Of a DNA stretch of 64,000 nucleotides, positions 19,101 through 28,877 are shown in pieces; the stretch's first letter is position 1; every line of letters starts with the position of its first letter. This DNA comes from Lucinisca nassula. Lineage: Eukaryota > Mollusca > Bivalvia > Lucinida > Lucinidae. The stretch spans positions 162,365,908-162,429,907 of the forward strand of contig OY757011.1 in NCBI GenBank assembly GCA_963580285.1. The letters run 5' to 3'. A program made the position numbers and the translations under genes. Under the pieces are notes generated by a model. The model worked only from the letters and a program-made list of their open reading frames with translations, had not been told where the DNA came from and did not search any database.

Positions 19101-20045
19101 CAATATTGAATTTTGAAATTAAACCAGAATGGCGTCTATAATAGGGATTATCAACTAAATGATAATCCCATTTATTTGGTGCATACAAATTGAATGGACT
19201 GTCATTAGTGTGTCATGATTGCAGCTTCAGGGTGGCTTGACCTCTCATTATTTAGGTTTAAACAATGTCTGATCGCAATTTCGATCTCGTCATCCACCAT
19301 GACAGTTGGTCCAGGTTACTGGACGCTTGCACCGTGTTTGTTATTCAGCAGTCAAGCGTCTTAAGGGCCAAACTATGGTTTGGCGTCTTGCGCATGCTCA
19401 GGGAAACCTTCCTTTTCCGTTTTCAAATCCAGCAAAAGAAAGTTGTATTTTTTAAGAGGAATCTAAAACTAAAATCCAGCAAGAGAAAGTTGTCGGGACT
19501 CGGTTGAGATATGTTTCATAATAAAAGAAGAAGAGGGTGTCCTTTAGCTATAATATAAGAATTTCCATTGGTTGACCTCGAACAACAATAATATTATCGG
19601 TACTTTCGTTTTGCAACCGGAAATGATAAAATGCATTAGTGACGAGGTACAACTAAATAGGGAAAAAGTGACAACTAAGACAGTTCACCGTTACGAAAAT
19701 ATTAGGAAAAGTGACACTACGGCGGCATAAAAATCGCCATTTTAATTGCAAAATATACATGGGTGACAATGGTGGCCCTGCGAATTTTTGGTACCTTATG
19801 TGAAAAAGGGGATAAATAAAAGTAGTTGTATCTATATATATTTTGTTGTATGAGTGAGCATCCTTAATAAAAAGGCTTTGCGTAGTTTATGGTACCGATA
19901 ACCTTGATTAAGAAGTTTAGCCGTTAATAATTTATTACGAGTGTTGAAGTCAGTTACATGACTACACACTCTGGCAAATCGAATTAACATTGTTTCTGCT
20001 TTGAATGCCAAAAATAGTGTTATAAAAGAGACTGATGTATTTGCT
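19101..20045. other. Intron sequence without recognisable feature
   Basis: No exon is seen. An inverted pair GGGATTATCAACTAAATGATAATCCC at 19145-19170 forms a small hairpin. The block 19290-19400 (around TTGCACCGTGTTTG) looks unique and is somewhat GC-richer than its surroundings. Confidence 0.5.
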
Positions 20046-20254
20046 TGAACTTTTATCCTGCTGCATTCATTAAGCCACTCCCATTGCTGATCATCAACCA
20101 ATCAAATTACTTGATATAATACATTTGCTTAATTCACAATATGCATGACAAACAGTGTAGATCCTGAACTGATGGCTTCTTCAGAAGCCATCTGATCTGG
20201 ATCTACACTGTTTGCAAAGATCACAGTTGTCATGAACAGCACGATAAGGGTTAA
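20046..20254. mobile_element. TTAA-1 MITE near exon E20
   Basis: The left end is degraded (GAACTTTTATCCTGCTGC), the right end intact (CACGATAAGGGTTAA), with the core hairpin at 20149-20217. Its right edge is 31 nt from the E20 donor side. Confidence 0.82.
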
Positions 20255-20285
20255 AAGGCAAGCACAGCCATTGGAATAAGCTTAC

Positions 20286-20465
20286 CGGATCATTGTCTGT
20301 GGCACTGAAGTTGTAGACAACATAACCAATAGATTCATCTCTGTCCATTCTGACAGTAGCACTTAGTGGGTTGAGGAATGGCCTGTTGTTCTTGGTGATA
20401 TCAACTGTCACTACTGTGTTTCCACTATAAGATGGAGTTCCAGAATCTGAACCAATCACTGTAAG
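20286..20465 (-). CDS. Cadherin exon E20 (residues 932-991)
   Basis: The 180 nt exon has acceptor ..CAATTTCTAG and donor GTAAG, phase 0 to 0. It reads LTVIGSDSGTPSYSGNTVVT, then VDITKNNRPFLNPLSATVRM and VYNFSATDNDP. It is the first clear 'type 1' exon of the downstream modular series, from the LxVxxxDSG strand to the ATDND motif of the next repeat. The linker is reduced to TKNNRPF. Confidence 0.93.
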
Positions 20466-20525
20466 CTAGAAATTGAATGAAGAAATAAGAAATTAACGTT
20501 TACCATGAAACTGTTAATCCAACAT

Positions 20526-20575
20526 TTGCAGATTTTTTTTTTTTTTTTTTTTTTGCGGGTGGGGGTGGGGGGTCT
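20526..20575. repeat. Poly(T) and G-rich low-complexity tract
   Basis: A run of 24 T followed by GCGGGTGGGGGTGGGGGG just upstream (minus strand) of exon E20. Confidence 0.85.
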
Positions 20576-20607
20576 TTTTGTACTTTTATGCGAGTCTTCA
20601 GTAGTCT

Positions 20608-20868
20608 GCAGACAAACTTCAATGGGTCGAACATCTTAGGGACCTGAAAAATCTGTTCGAAACAGGGATAGTTCAAGCCACTGAGGGCTATTTCCAGTAT
20701 CTGAGTCAGAGTGCACTCATTAGAATCGCCTCAATGAGGCGATTCTAATGAGTACACACAGCATACATTTGCAAGCTAAAAGACAAAAATATAAAAATGA
20801 AGCTAAATGTTCTTTAACTATTTCTTATGTAGAGAAATTCCCTAGGAACTCAAGAATGGGTTCAATTT
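20608..20868. mobile_element. TA-1 MITE, right end lost
   Basis: GACAAACTTCAATGGGTCGA, hairpin CTCATTAGAATCGCCTCAAT with complement, and the block TCAAGAATGGGTTCAATTT. It stops where a SINE-D fragment begins. Confidence 0.75.
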
Positions 20869-20870
20869 AG

Positions 20871-21044
20871 CCCAATGAAACCAATAGGGTTTATTAGCAT
20901 GGACGGTCCACCTCGCACCGTGGTTCCTGGACAGGCTTAGATCCTCTAATCGGTTTACCAGTACTAGTGTGCGGGCCGGATTCAGCTCTGCATGGAAGCA
21001 TCATGCAGCCCATATATTTCTTCAAGCCCCTATGGGCGGGGGCC
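20871..21044 (+). mobile_element. SINE-D copy, head half
   Basis: CCCAATGAAACCAATAGGGT through CCTATGGGCGGGGGCC. The tail part is missing at the junction with the TA-1 copy. Confidence 0.8.
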
Positions 21045-21191
21045 TCAAGTATCTAAAATAAAAATACTTTTGCTAGTCTTTCTAGCTAAGCAGGCTGGTT
21101 CGCATCCTTGAACCGGAAGACAGCTTTTCTCTGGATGATGATTACATGCATGTATATCAAATTCTCAATGCACAAAATTGTTAATATGATC

Positions 21192-21447
21192 AGATTAATG
21201 CTTATTCTGCTGAATACATGTAATTTAGTTAGCCACACCCAGTTCTGATTGCTGGTGAATGAATATCATTCCTGGTGAATGAATGTCGTTTGACCTGTCA
21301 CCAGTAACGATTCAGATTTGGACTTATTTGATGTTATTTATTCCAACAGATTCAAAATCTGAATGTCAACAGTCTAGATCCGGATCAGTCTGGATCTTCA
21401 TTGTTTGCAAAGACAGGGGTTGTCATGAACAGCAGGATAAGGGTTGA
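21192..21447. mobile_element. TTAA-1 MITE with insertion and shortened core
   Basis: TTAATGCTTATTCTGCTGAA to AACAGCAGGATAAGGGTT. It carries about 55 extra bases near 21255-21310 with a direct duplication of CTGGTGAATGAAT. The core hairpin is shortened to GGATCAGTCTGGATC. Confidence 0.7.
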
Positions 21448-21594
21448 AGGACCCAAAATGTTATGGTATGATATCACATGCAGACTAAATTAAAAATAGA
21501 TCTAGTATAGGTTAGTTGAAAATTCAATCTTTGTCCTTTTGAATAAATAAATTTTGTCACATCCATTTCAGACCACCAACCAACCAATCAAATA

Positions 21595-21803
21595 ACAGTA
21601 AAATTCTGCTATTAAGACCACCAAATATTGAGACTAATTCTGCTTTAAAAAGCTTATTTAGAAAGTTTCAGTAATTCTTTCTTTGTATTTTCTGCATACA
21701 CTGTCCTCTGGTCAGAGACCACCTTTGGGACTGTTCAAAAGTGGTCTTTTAAGACCACTTTTGAACAGTCCCAAGGTGGTCTTAATGTAGAAATTTTACT
21801 GTA
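21595..21803. mobile_element. TA-2 MITE, complete
   Basis: ACAGTAAAATTCTGCTATTA to AGAAATTTTACTGTA. Hairpin GGACTGTTCAAAAGTGGTCT with complement is nearly perfect (21716-21784). Confidence 0.85.
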
Positions 21804-21834
21804 CTTGATACAATGTCTTCATTATAATTCTCAT

Positions 21835-21985
21835 ATAATTTGATGTAATTTATTCCTTCAAATTCAAAAACTGAATGTCAAATGGTGCAAATCATGATCA
21901 GATGGCTTCTTCAGAAGCCATCTGATCTGGATCTACCCTGTTTGCAAAGGGATTATTGTGTAAAACAGGACATGGGTAAGACAAA
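21835..21985. mobile_element. TTAA-1 MITE, right part
   Basis: TTTGATGTAATTTATTCCTT, the core hairpin with inner arm GATGGCTTCTTCAGAAGCCATC, and AACAGGACATGGGTAA. The left end is lost. Confidence 0.65.
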
Positions 21986-22020
21986 TCCAGATAGTCCGGT
22001 GAAAATGTATATTTTCTTAC

Positions 22021-22167
22021 CTCATAAGATGAAATAGACTGACCAACGTTGTCCATGAGACTACCGTCAACGGTAATGAGACCAGTATTTGGGTCAATGG
22101 AGAACTTCTGATCAGGAGTGAATGGAGAAACACTTAGGTCGTATGTGATCAGGCTGTTCTTAGAATT
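22021..22167 (-). CDS. Cadherin exon E19 (residues 883-931)
   Basis: The 147 nt exon has acceptor ..TTTGTTTTCTAG and donor GTAAG, phase 0 to 0. It reads NSKNSLITYDLSVS, then QKFSIDPNTGLITVDGSLMD and VGQSISSYE. FSIDPNTGLI is the classic EC FxIDxxTGxI motif. The usual LDRE position is degenerate (GSLMDN). Confidence 0.93.
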
Positions 22168-22261
22168 CTAGAAAACAAAAAAGAAGAATAAAACTCAAGA
22201 TCAAGTCTGCATGTACACATATAAAGAAGTGTTTGTCCATTTAAATCACTCCTTCAGGGAA

Positions 22262-22596
22262 TGTGTGTGTGTGTGTGAATTCGGGTTTAACGTTGCTTTC
22301 AACAATTTTTCAGTCATATCATGACGGTGTCTGGTTGCGACAGGGAGCTCAATGTTCACTTTTATAGTGCTGCCTCACTGAAGTATCATGTCCAAGACAC
22401 ATTACATGATACCACACCCAGTCACATCCTGACACTGGGTTGACCAGTCCTAGCTCTACCCCGTAAATCTGAGTGCCAAGCGAGGAGCAGCTAGTACCAT
22501 TGTTAACGACTTTGGTATGTCGCGGCCCGGGGATCGAACCGGTGACCTCCCATTCCCCGGAGCGGACACTCTACCAACTGAGCTATCAGGGCCGGT
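22262..22596 (-). mobile_element. SINE-T2, tRNA-headed, with target-site duplication
   Basis: The minus-strand head reads GGCCCTGATAGCTCAGTTGG (A box) and TCACCGGTTCGATCCCCGGG (B box). The 3' end is AACGTTAAACCCGAATTCAC plus (CA)n. A 14 bp duplication ACTCCTTCAGGGAA flanks it (22248-22261 and 22597-22610). Confidence 0.9.
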
Positions 22597-22694
22597 ACTC
22601 CTTCAGGGAAGGGTAATTCTTTCAATATGGGTCTGTTCTTAAAGGTTTCTGATCCAGTTAAAATACTAAGGTCACACTGAGCAGGTCAGTTTAA

Positions 22695-23085
22695 CCACAC
22701 ATTTTCTGATGAAAATTTGTAATATTTTTCTTCTTGCTGCTTTAAACCCATTTTGTACCGGAAACCCCAAGACGGGTACCCGGGCAAACAGTTCAGGCCC
22801 AGATCAGACGCCGCATTCTGCGGCGTCTGATCAGGGCCTACACTGTTTGCAAAAAAGTTCAGCCAATTTCTAAATAAATTTTGAAAAACCCTTAATTTTG
22901 AAATGGACATGCGCTATATATATGGAGGGAGATTCCATTTGGTACAAAAAGGGTTAACATAGGTTGTGGGTGCTTGTTAGACTAACAAGTACCAACAATA
23001 TATGGTTTGCAACAAAAGTAAGAATTAACATATACTCCTGTAAACCCTAAATTTCTCCATAAAGAATGGTTTACAGGGGTTTTCA
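22695..23085. mobile_element. CORE2-L MITE split by a TTAA-2 insertion
   Basis: Left part TCTGATGAAAATTTGTAATA, then the insertion 22742-22957, then CATAGGTTGTGGGTGCTTGT and TACTCCTGTAAACCCTAAAT. The CORE2 hairpin is reduced to a short stem. Confidence 0.7.
22742..22957. mobile_element. TTAA-2 MITE, nested
   Basis: AAACCCATTTTGTACCGG to GGTACAAAAAGGGTTAA. A near-perfect core hairpin: CAGGCCCAGATCAGACGCCG, CATTCTG, CGGCGTCTGATCAGGGCCTA. Confidence 0.87.
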
Positions 23086-23226
23086 TTTTCACAGAAGTGA
23101 TAATATAGGAAAGAATTTTATTTTTGTGGATTTAATCGATGTGTAAACTCCGGCAAATCACTCACATTGATAAAAGCCACAAAAATGATAATTCATTCCT
23201 TATAATTCCAACTTTGTCATTGCATG

Positions 23227-23439
23227 TTAACCTTTAACCTGCTGAATATTCAATTAAGCCACACTCATTTCTGACTTTGAACCAATCAGATTACTTGATG
23301 CAGCTTATTTCTACATATTCATAAACTGAATGTCAAACTGTGTAGATCCTGATCAGATGGCTTCTTCAGAAGCCATCTGATCAGGATCTACACTGTTTGC
23401 AAAGATAGGGCTTGTCACCTACAGCAGGGTAAAGGTTAA
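23227..23439. mobile_element. TTAA-1 MITE, complete
   Basis: TTAACCTTTAACCTGCTG to CAGCAGGGTAAAGGTTAA. The core hairpin at 23338-23400 is perfect on its inner arm. Confidence 0.86.
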
Positions 23440-24239
23440 AAATGCCACCAAAATGGAATCTCTTTAAGAATTCTTTTGAAAGCGTAAGAATAAACTTACC
23501 GACAGACATGGCTGAATGATTATTCAATTAGAAGTTGCCATCTTTGAAAGAAGCCCAAGCAAAAAAATTTCAAGTTTTTAAATTCTGTTTAATTGTCTTC
23601 TAACATTTATGTTTTCAATAGTTTACCATCTTTTAATTGAATACTGTTGATGTCACTTCATATACAGTGACGTATCGGACGGGTTATAAAAGTGCTCTTT
23701 GACATCACATTATATTACTACCTGTCGCTGTGTGAAATAGCTCAGATTCTTATCAAAGTATTAAACTTTTATTTCAACCAATCAAATCGCTGAAGATGAT
23801 GGAGGGATCTAAACAGTGCATAGCAAAGTTCATTCTGGGCCCGAGGTTATAAACCTTTTTCATGCTCAACTCAGCTGAGCATTTCACTGATATCGAGATG
23901 AACGTTAATCAGGTGTGTGAAAACCAGAGTACCGGAAAAAAAACCACCTGACCTTCAGTTGCAGAACTTGGCATCTCTCATAAAAATGTTATTTGTCCTA
24001 CTCATAAATTTTAAAACAACAATAGTGGCATTTTAAAATTTATTAGCAGGACAAATTTCATACGCAAGTGAGTTGAGGATGAAAAAAGTTTTTATAACCT
24101 GGGGGCCTGATCTGTGTTTGCTAGCCACACATACTCAAAGATTCCTTTTCTTTTGGTGCAGCCTAACTAATCATGCCATAGTATTTTGGTCTGTTTTCCC
24201 ATTAGTTTGTTAGAAGTTAGAATACAAATTTATTCTCAC
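23440..24239. other. Intron sequence with one Q-family block
   Basis: Apart from 23915-23985 (AAAACCAGAGTACCGG, ACCACCTGACCTTCAGTTGC), a block also found near 25120 and 38275, no feature is recognised. The block GCATCTCTCATAAAAATG onward is unassigned. Confidence 0.5.
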
Positions 24240-24380
24240 CGGCATGTCTGCATCACTTCCGGCAATTTGGAAGTCAATGGTTCGAGGCCCTCCATTTGAC
24301 AGCTGATACTCAACGAAGTCTTCCAACACACTTACGGACGATCTTCCAGCAACAATGACTGGTGCATTATCATTTTCATC
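24240..24380 (-). CDS. Cadherin exon E18 (residues 836-882)
   Basis: The 141 nt exon has acceptor ..TATTTTACAG and donor GTGAGA, phase 0 to 0. It opens directly with the canonical linker DENDNAPVIV, then SVSVLEDFVEYQL, and ends IAGSDADMP (DxD). The exon boundary falls exactly at the calcium linker. Confidence 0.93.
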
Positions 24381-24406
24381 CTGTAAAATAAAAGAAATTC
24401 TTGATT

Positions 24407-24624
24407 TTAAGGGGAATAGGAACACCTGGCAGATTTTCCCCCCATTTTTCAAAGGGAGGCAACTTTTGGGACTTCCAGTTCACTTTTCTATATGCCCTGA
24501 CCCGCTGAAAAAGGGGTCAACTCTTAAAGGAAAGAATGGGCTCCTGAGAAGCAAATTCTTTCCTTTAAGAGTTGACCCCTATTGACATGGAAGACCAAAA
24601 TACTTTTGTAGGAGTTTTTTTCCC
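24407..24624. mobile_element. TTAA-3 MITE, right end truncated
   Basis: TTAAGGGGAATAGGAACACC, central AAAGAATGGGCTCCTGAGAA hairpin, ending in CAAAATACTTTTGTAGGAG. The final GGCGTTCCCATTCCCC part is replaced by a T-rich stretch. Confidence 0.78.
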
Positions 24625-24844
24625 TAGTTTTTTATTTCAGTTTTACTATTATCTTATTTTTTTCTCTTATACTGAGCCAATAATTAAAAAGACTGGGGTA
24701 AAAACTGGAGTGCCTGGAGAACCTGCCTGTTTGAGTTTTATGTCACACCAATTACTATTTTTTCTTTTATTTTATTTTATTTTTTTTGTGTTTTGATTTT
24801 ATGACCCTTTCAATTTGAACATCAGGTCAACAAGTCCTTGCAAT

Positions 24845-25065
24845 GAAGACCCCCATAAACCTCACTCTAAATACAGAAAACTGGTGTTCACAGGGGAATA
24901 CATTATTTTTCTTATTTGTGCTCCAAGACAAAGGTTGTGGGTATTTGGTAGAACTGTCTCAATGAGGCCGTTCTAACGAGCACCCACATCCTATGTTTTA
25001 AGAAGAAATATGAAAAATATCGCTAATTTTCATCCAAAAATTAATGATTTCGGAGATATGAAAGA
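24845..25065. mobile_element. CORE2-L MITE
   Basis: AGACCCCCATAAACCTCACT, ACAGGGGAATACATTATTTT, a mismatched CORE2 hairpin (GTGGGTATTTGGTAGAACTG and AGGCCGTTCTAACGAGCACC), and ATTAATGATTTCGGAGATAT. Confidence 0.68.
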
Positions 25066-25114
25066 ATGCACTGTGTCGCATGGACATGTTATCATAATGA
25101 GCCCAATGTTAATC

Positions 25115-25246
25115 AAAGGTGGGCAAAAACCTGAGTAACCACTGAGAAAAACACCTGGCTTTGGCGTCTCATGTGCAAACCCCACAGCGGTAAGAGATGT
25201 ACTGAGTAAAAGACGGTGCTCTTACCCCCTAGGCCAAGGAAGTCCC
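25115..25246. repeat. Q-family block
   Basis: GGTGGGCAAAAACCTGAGTA and AAAAACACCTGGCTTTGGCG, with GGTAAGAGATGTACTGAGTA following, resemble 23915-23985 and 38270-38375. It is too diverged to classify. Confidence 0.4.
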
Positions 25247-25369
25247 TTGATGGAGATAAGACTTTAGTTTAAAGACATTTAATAAAAATCTTGAGAAGCC
25301 TGGAATAGAACCCACAGGCCCTACTTTATGAGGCAAGATGTTTAACTACTGCAACATGGAGGCTTCTGT
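25247..25369 (-). mobile_element. SINE-T1, diverged
   Basis: On the minus strand: GAAGCCTCCATGTTGCAGTA, then CTGTGGGTTCTATTCCAGGC and CTTCTCAAGATTTTTATTAA. The pol III boxes are mutated; it is an old copy. Confidence 0.65.
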
Positions 25370-25581
25370 GCTTGGAGAAAAACCACCCGACCTTCCACTG
25401 CAAAATTAGGTAACTCACACATGACCCCAAACATGCCTAAAGCCCATATGAAACACCTATCTGCAATCATGGACAAATCCATGGAAGACTCCACTTCAGA
25501 TACTGAAGGGTGAAACAAAGATAATAATCAGCAGGACAGCATCATGTGAACACGTCTGTGATAATGAAACCACCAACTCAC

Positions 25582-25800
25582 CAAAATTTCAATAGCAACA
25601 GTTGCTCTGGTTGCTGGGTCAAAGATGCTGGATTCTCCCTCTTCCGTGGTCACTTGGAAGCTGAAAATTTTTGACACTTCGGCTTCATAGTCAAAAAGTC
25701 TTTTTGTCGTAATAATACCAGTAATTGGGTTAATTTCAAAGTCATCGTTTGGTGAGGCCATCTTGTAAGTAATGGCTGGAGTTGTATCTCTATCTGTTGC
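25582..25800 (-). CDS. Cadherin exon E17 (residues 763-835)
   Basis: The 219 nt exon has acceptor ..CTTTTCACAG and donor GTGAGT, phase 0 to 0. It reads ATDRDTTPAITYKM, then DDFEINPITGIITTKRLFDY with FDYE, and ATVAIEIL. It is nearly a complete EC repeat body with canonical ATDRD, FxINPxTGxI and DYE motifs. Confidence 0.94.
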
Positions 25801-25886
25801 CTGTGAAAAGATGTTATAATATTTTAACCCTTTAGATGTCAATCACAACCATTGTCATTTGCTTTGTTTTCTGCTGATTGTTGGAC

Positions 25887-26188
25887 GGCCCCCGCCCATC
25901 GGGGCTTGAAGAAATAAATAGGCTGCATGATGCTTCCACACAGAGCTGAAATCCGACCGCACATGAGTACTGGTAAACAGCTTAGAGGACCTAAGCCTGC
26001 CCAGGTAAAGCGGTGCGAGACAGACTGCCTGTGCTTATAAACCCTATTGGTTTCATTGGGCGACAGGGCTTGAGATGTCATTTTATCTCAATGGCGGGTA
26101 AAAGTCCCACAAAATTGGAAGCAACGTCTCCAAAATGACCTATACAGTGTTGACGGGGACGTTAAATCTCAAATCAAACAAACGAAAA
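25887..26188 (-). mobile_element. SINE-D, full length
   Basis: Forward for the element: GGCCCCCGCCCATCGGGGCT to GACGTTAAATCTCAAATCAA plus ACAAACG. It inserted in, or was captured with, a mixed MITE that resumes at 26189. Confidence 0.88.
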
Positions 26189-26199
26189 GCTGATTGTTG

Positions 26200-26373
26200 C
26201 AAACAGTGTGGACACAGATGACTGCTCCTATAGAAGCAGTCAGATCAGGGTTCACACTGTTTGCATTTATGCAAAAATGTTTTTCAAAAAGTTTGCAAGC
26301 ATCAAGTAATTTGATTGGTAGGTAGACACAAATGGGTGTGGCTTAAATGAATATTCAGCAAGATAAGGGTTAA
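26200..26373. mobile_element. TTAA-4/TTAA-1 mosaic MITE
   Basis: The core and left arm are TTAA-4-like (CAAACAGTGTGGACACAGAT, inner arm GACTGCTCCTATAGAAGCAGTC, ATGCAAAAATGTTTTTCAAA). The right third is TTAA-1 (TTTGATTGGTAGGTAGACAC, CAGCAAGATAAGGGTTAA). Confidence 0.72.
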
Positions 26374-26683
26374 ACAAGCAGACTGTGTTACTCAATGCTG
26401 TATGCATTCGCACAGTCTTATCAGAGTCTTTGTTGATTGCATGTACCTACTGTATGCTAATATCTATGCAAAGAGACATAAGCAAAAGGTCTTGTCATAG
26501 TAGATGGGTGGGGAGGTCGATTTCAGTCTCTGCTAGTCACAACGGTCTTATTGTTGGTTTTGTCATGCGCCGGCTCAAATTGCTCACACTCAGCAGGAAT
26601 CAAACCCACAAACATTTGATCACCAAAGATGCATAGCCAACTGAGCCACTGAGATGAACCATGAAAATAATAAATTAGCTTAC

Positions 26684-26939
26684 CGTAACAGTTAGAATAC
26701 TGAAACCAATTGGCTCAATCTCTGAGAATGAATCGGCGTAGTCTGTCACTGTGAATCGTGGATACTGGTCATCAATGTCACGTACATTAATGATGACTCT
26801 GGCATGTCCTTCTCTTGATGGCACAGTGACGTCGTTAGACAAATCATTGATGAAAACAGAGAATTCGTAACGGTTTTTGCTCTCATAGTCTAGCACTGTT
26901 GTTGTGCTGATTTCACCGGAGACAGCATTGACTGCAAAA
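26684..26939 (-). CDS. Cadherin exon E16 (residues 677-762)
   Basis: The 256 nt exon has an acceptor after a T-run (..TTTTTTAG) and donor GTAAG. It starts with one base completing Asp and ends in phase 0. It encodes FAVNAVSGEISTTTVLDYES, then ARVIINVRDIDDQYPRFTV and IEPIGFSILTVT. It spans a full repeat end, the linker RDIDDQYPRF (degenerate DxNDNxP) and the first strand of the next repeat. Confidence 0.92.
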
Positions 26940-26988
26940 CTAAAAAAAAATTCTCCAAATTAGGACAAGCCATTATGATAAAACATCT

Positions 26989-27228
26989 GGGCCCAGTTGT
27001 TCAAAGCATTGTTAGCTTAACAGGCTCAGTGGTCATATTGTTAACTGTTCTAGCAAGTAAATATGTAAAATTTTGGTATTTTTACTGAACAAAAGTGAGC
27101 AGCTTTTTGCAAATGCAAAAGTTGCTCACATTTTTTCAGCAAAAATATTGGCATACTTGCTACATCAAATGATCAAAGTTTTAAGGATACGTTAACTAAC
27201 GATGTTGTTAGTTTTGAACAACTGGCCT
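26989..27228. mobile_element. CCAG-1 MITE
   Basis: GGGCCCAGTTGTTCAAAG to TTTTGAACAACTGGCC, with the central GTGAGCAGCTTTTTGCAAAT hairpin. Confidence 0.84.
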
Positions 27229-27254
27229 CTGTTCTACATAGTGCAGTTTTGCAT

Positions 27255-27470
27255 ACCTCCAGAATGACTACTATTTTGATGAAAATCTATGATATTTTTC
27301 TTATCTATACAGCAAACATAGGATATGGGGGCTAATGGCGGTTCTAACGAGTACCCACAACGTATGTCTTGGAGCAGAATAAGAAAAATAACATACACCC
27401 TTGTAAACCCTAGTGTTCTCTTTATAAAGTGGGGTTTAGCTGGGGGGGGTCCATTTCAATGATCTGTTCA
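27255..27470. mobile_element. CORE2-L MITE, diverged
   Basis: TTTTGATGAAAATCTATGAT, GGCGGTTCTAACGAGTACCC, ACACCCTTGTAAACCCTAGT and TATAAAGTGGGGTTTAGCTG. The left CORE2 arm is deleted. Confidence 0.62.
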
Positions 27471-27504
27471 CGTGATGTAACTCTGAAAACTGACATGACC
27501 CTGT

Positions 27505-27700
27505 TCTTTAAAGTATCTTTAGCTTAACCGGCTCATATGTGGCCAAAATGTTAACTGTTTTAGCAAGCCCATTATCTAAGTGCTTTTGTGTTTGTTTGTT
27601 TTTTGTTTTATTTTCTTGCTGAAAAAATCTGAATCTCTTTTGCAAAACCTACTCACCTTTTTCCAGCAAATATATTAGTATACTTGTCATATTAAATGAT
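27505..27700. mobile_element. CCAG-1 MITE, strongly diverged
   Basis: TATCTTTAGCTTAACCGGCT, TGTTAACTGTTTTAGCAAG, GCTGAAAAAATCTGAATCTC and TTTTCCAGCAAATATATTAG follow the family order. The ends are lost. Confidence 0.6.
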
Positions 27701-27702
27701 CA

Positions 27703-27945
27703 AGGCACAGTTGTTCAAAGCTAACGATGTCGTTAGTTAACATATCGTTAAAACTTTAATCATTTATTATGGAAAATATGCTAATACTTTTGCTGAAATT
27801 TGTGAGCAGCTTTTGCACATGCAAAAGCTGCTCACATTTTTTCAGCAAAAATAAGAAAATTTTAGGTATTAAACTTGCTAGAATGGTTAACAATTTGACC
27901 ACTAACGAGCTCGTTAAGCTAACGAGGCTTTGAACAACTGGCCTC
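27703..27945. mobile_element. CCAG-1 MITE, complete
   Basis: CACAGTTGTTCAAAGCTAAC to GGCTTTGAACAACTGGCC. Central hairpin GCAGCTTTTGCACATGCAAA. It is followed by a poly(T) run. Confidence 0.84.
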
Positions 27946-27984
27946 AAATTTTTTTTTTTTTACAATGACACTGGTAGTTTTCAA

Positions 27985-28458
27985 CAACTGGGGACAACTG
28001 TTCAAAACTAACTATCTCATTAGCTAAACTGACCATTTAATGGGAATGGGAACATCCGGCAGATTTGTCTGCCTTTTTTCAAAGGGAGACAATTTTTGGG
28101 ACTTCCTGTTCACTTTTCTTTAAGCCCTGTCCCTCTGAAAAAGGGGTCTACTCTTAAAGGAAAGAATTTGATATTCAAGAGCAAAATCTTTCCTCTAAGA
28201 GTTGATCCCTATTGACATGGGAGGCAAAAATACTTTTGCAGGAGTTGCCTCCTATGAAGGCGTTCCCATTCCCCTTATTACAGCAAATATGCTTATATTT
28301 TTACTGAAAAAAAATGTGACTTGCTTGTCCATTTGTTAAAGCTATTCATATTTTTTTCAGCAAAATATGAGAATATTTGATATTGTCATAGCTACAAGGG
28401 TTAACAATTTGACCTCTGATGAGCTTGTTAAGCTATGATGCTTTGAACCTTTTTGCCC
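27985..28458. mobile_element. CCAG-1 MITE split by a TTAA-3 insertion
   Basis: GGGGACAACTGTTCAAAACT up to CATTTAA, then TTAA-3 (28037-28279), then CAGCAAATATGCTTATATTT and GCTATGATGCTTTGAACC. Confidence 0.75.
28037..28279. mobile_element. TTAA-3 MITE, nested
   Basis: TTAATGGGAATGGGAACATC to GCGTTCCCATTCCCCTTA. Central block AAGGAAAGAATTTGATATTC. Confidence 0.82.
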
Positions 28459-28492
28459 AGACATCTGGATTAGGACAATACTGACAATAATG

Positions 28493-28877
28493 GCACACTA
28501 AATACTATTTAGGTCATACTGGGCCTGTGAGTTGATCAGTTTACCTAACCACACTTTTTCTGAGAAGGCTTATACATTAGCTCTTAGCCAGTAACTTTCT
28601 TTCACCAGAAACTGACAATAAACAAACAAATGGCACACTAAATACTATTTAGGTCATACTGAGCCAGTTAGTTGGTCATTTTATCTATCCACACTTTTCC
28701 TAAGCAGGCTTATACATTAGCTAAGTCTTAGCCAGTACCCTTTCTTTCACCAGAAATAACTGCACACTAAATACTATTTAGGTCATACTGAGACAGTAAG
28801 TTAGTCAGTTTACCTAACCACACTTCTGAGCAGGCTTACAGATTAGCTCTTAGCTAGTATACTTTCACCAGAAATTG
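28493..28877 (-). repeat. SINE-T3 segment repeated three times in tandem
   Basis: Three units start with CACACTAAATACTATTTAGG (near 28494, 28633 and 28753) and share TTACCTAACCACAC, CAGGCTTATACATTAGCT and CTTTCACCAGAAA. The unit length is about 120-139 bp. The text matches the body of SINE-T3. Confidence 0.75.

Noticed and set aside
19265..19507. 80-residue open frame on the plus strand starting MSDRNFDLVI
   Set aside because: No domain, no splice or repeat context, and a lysine-rich end typical of AT-rich chance frames.
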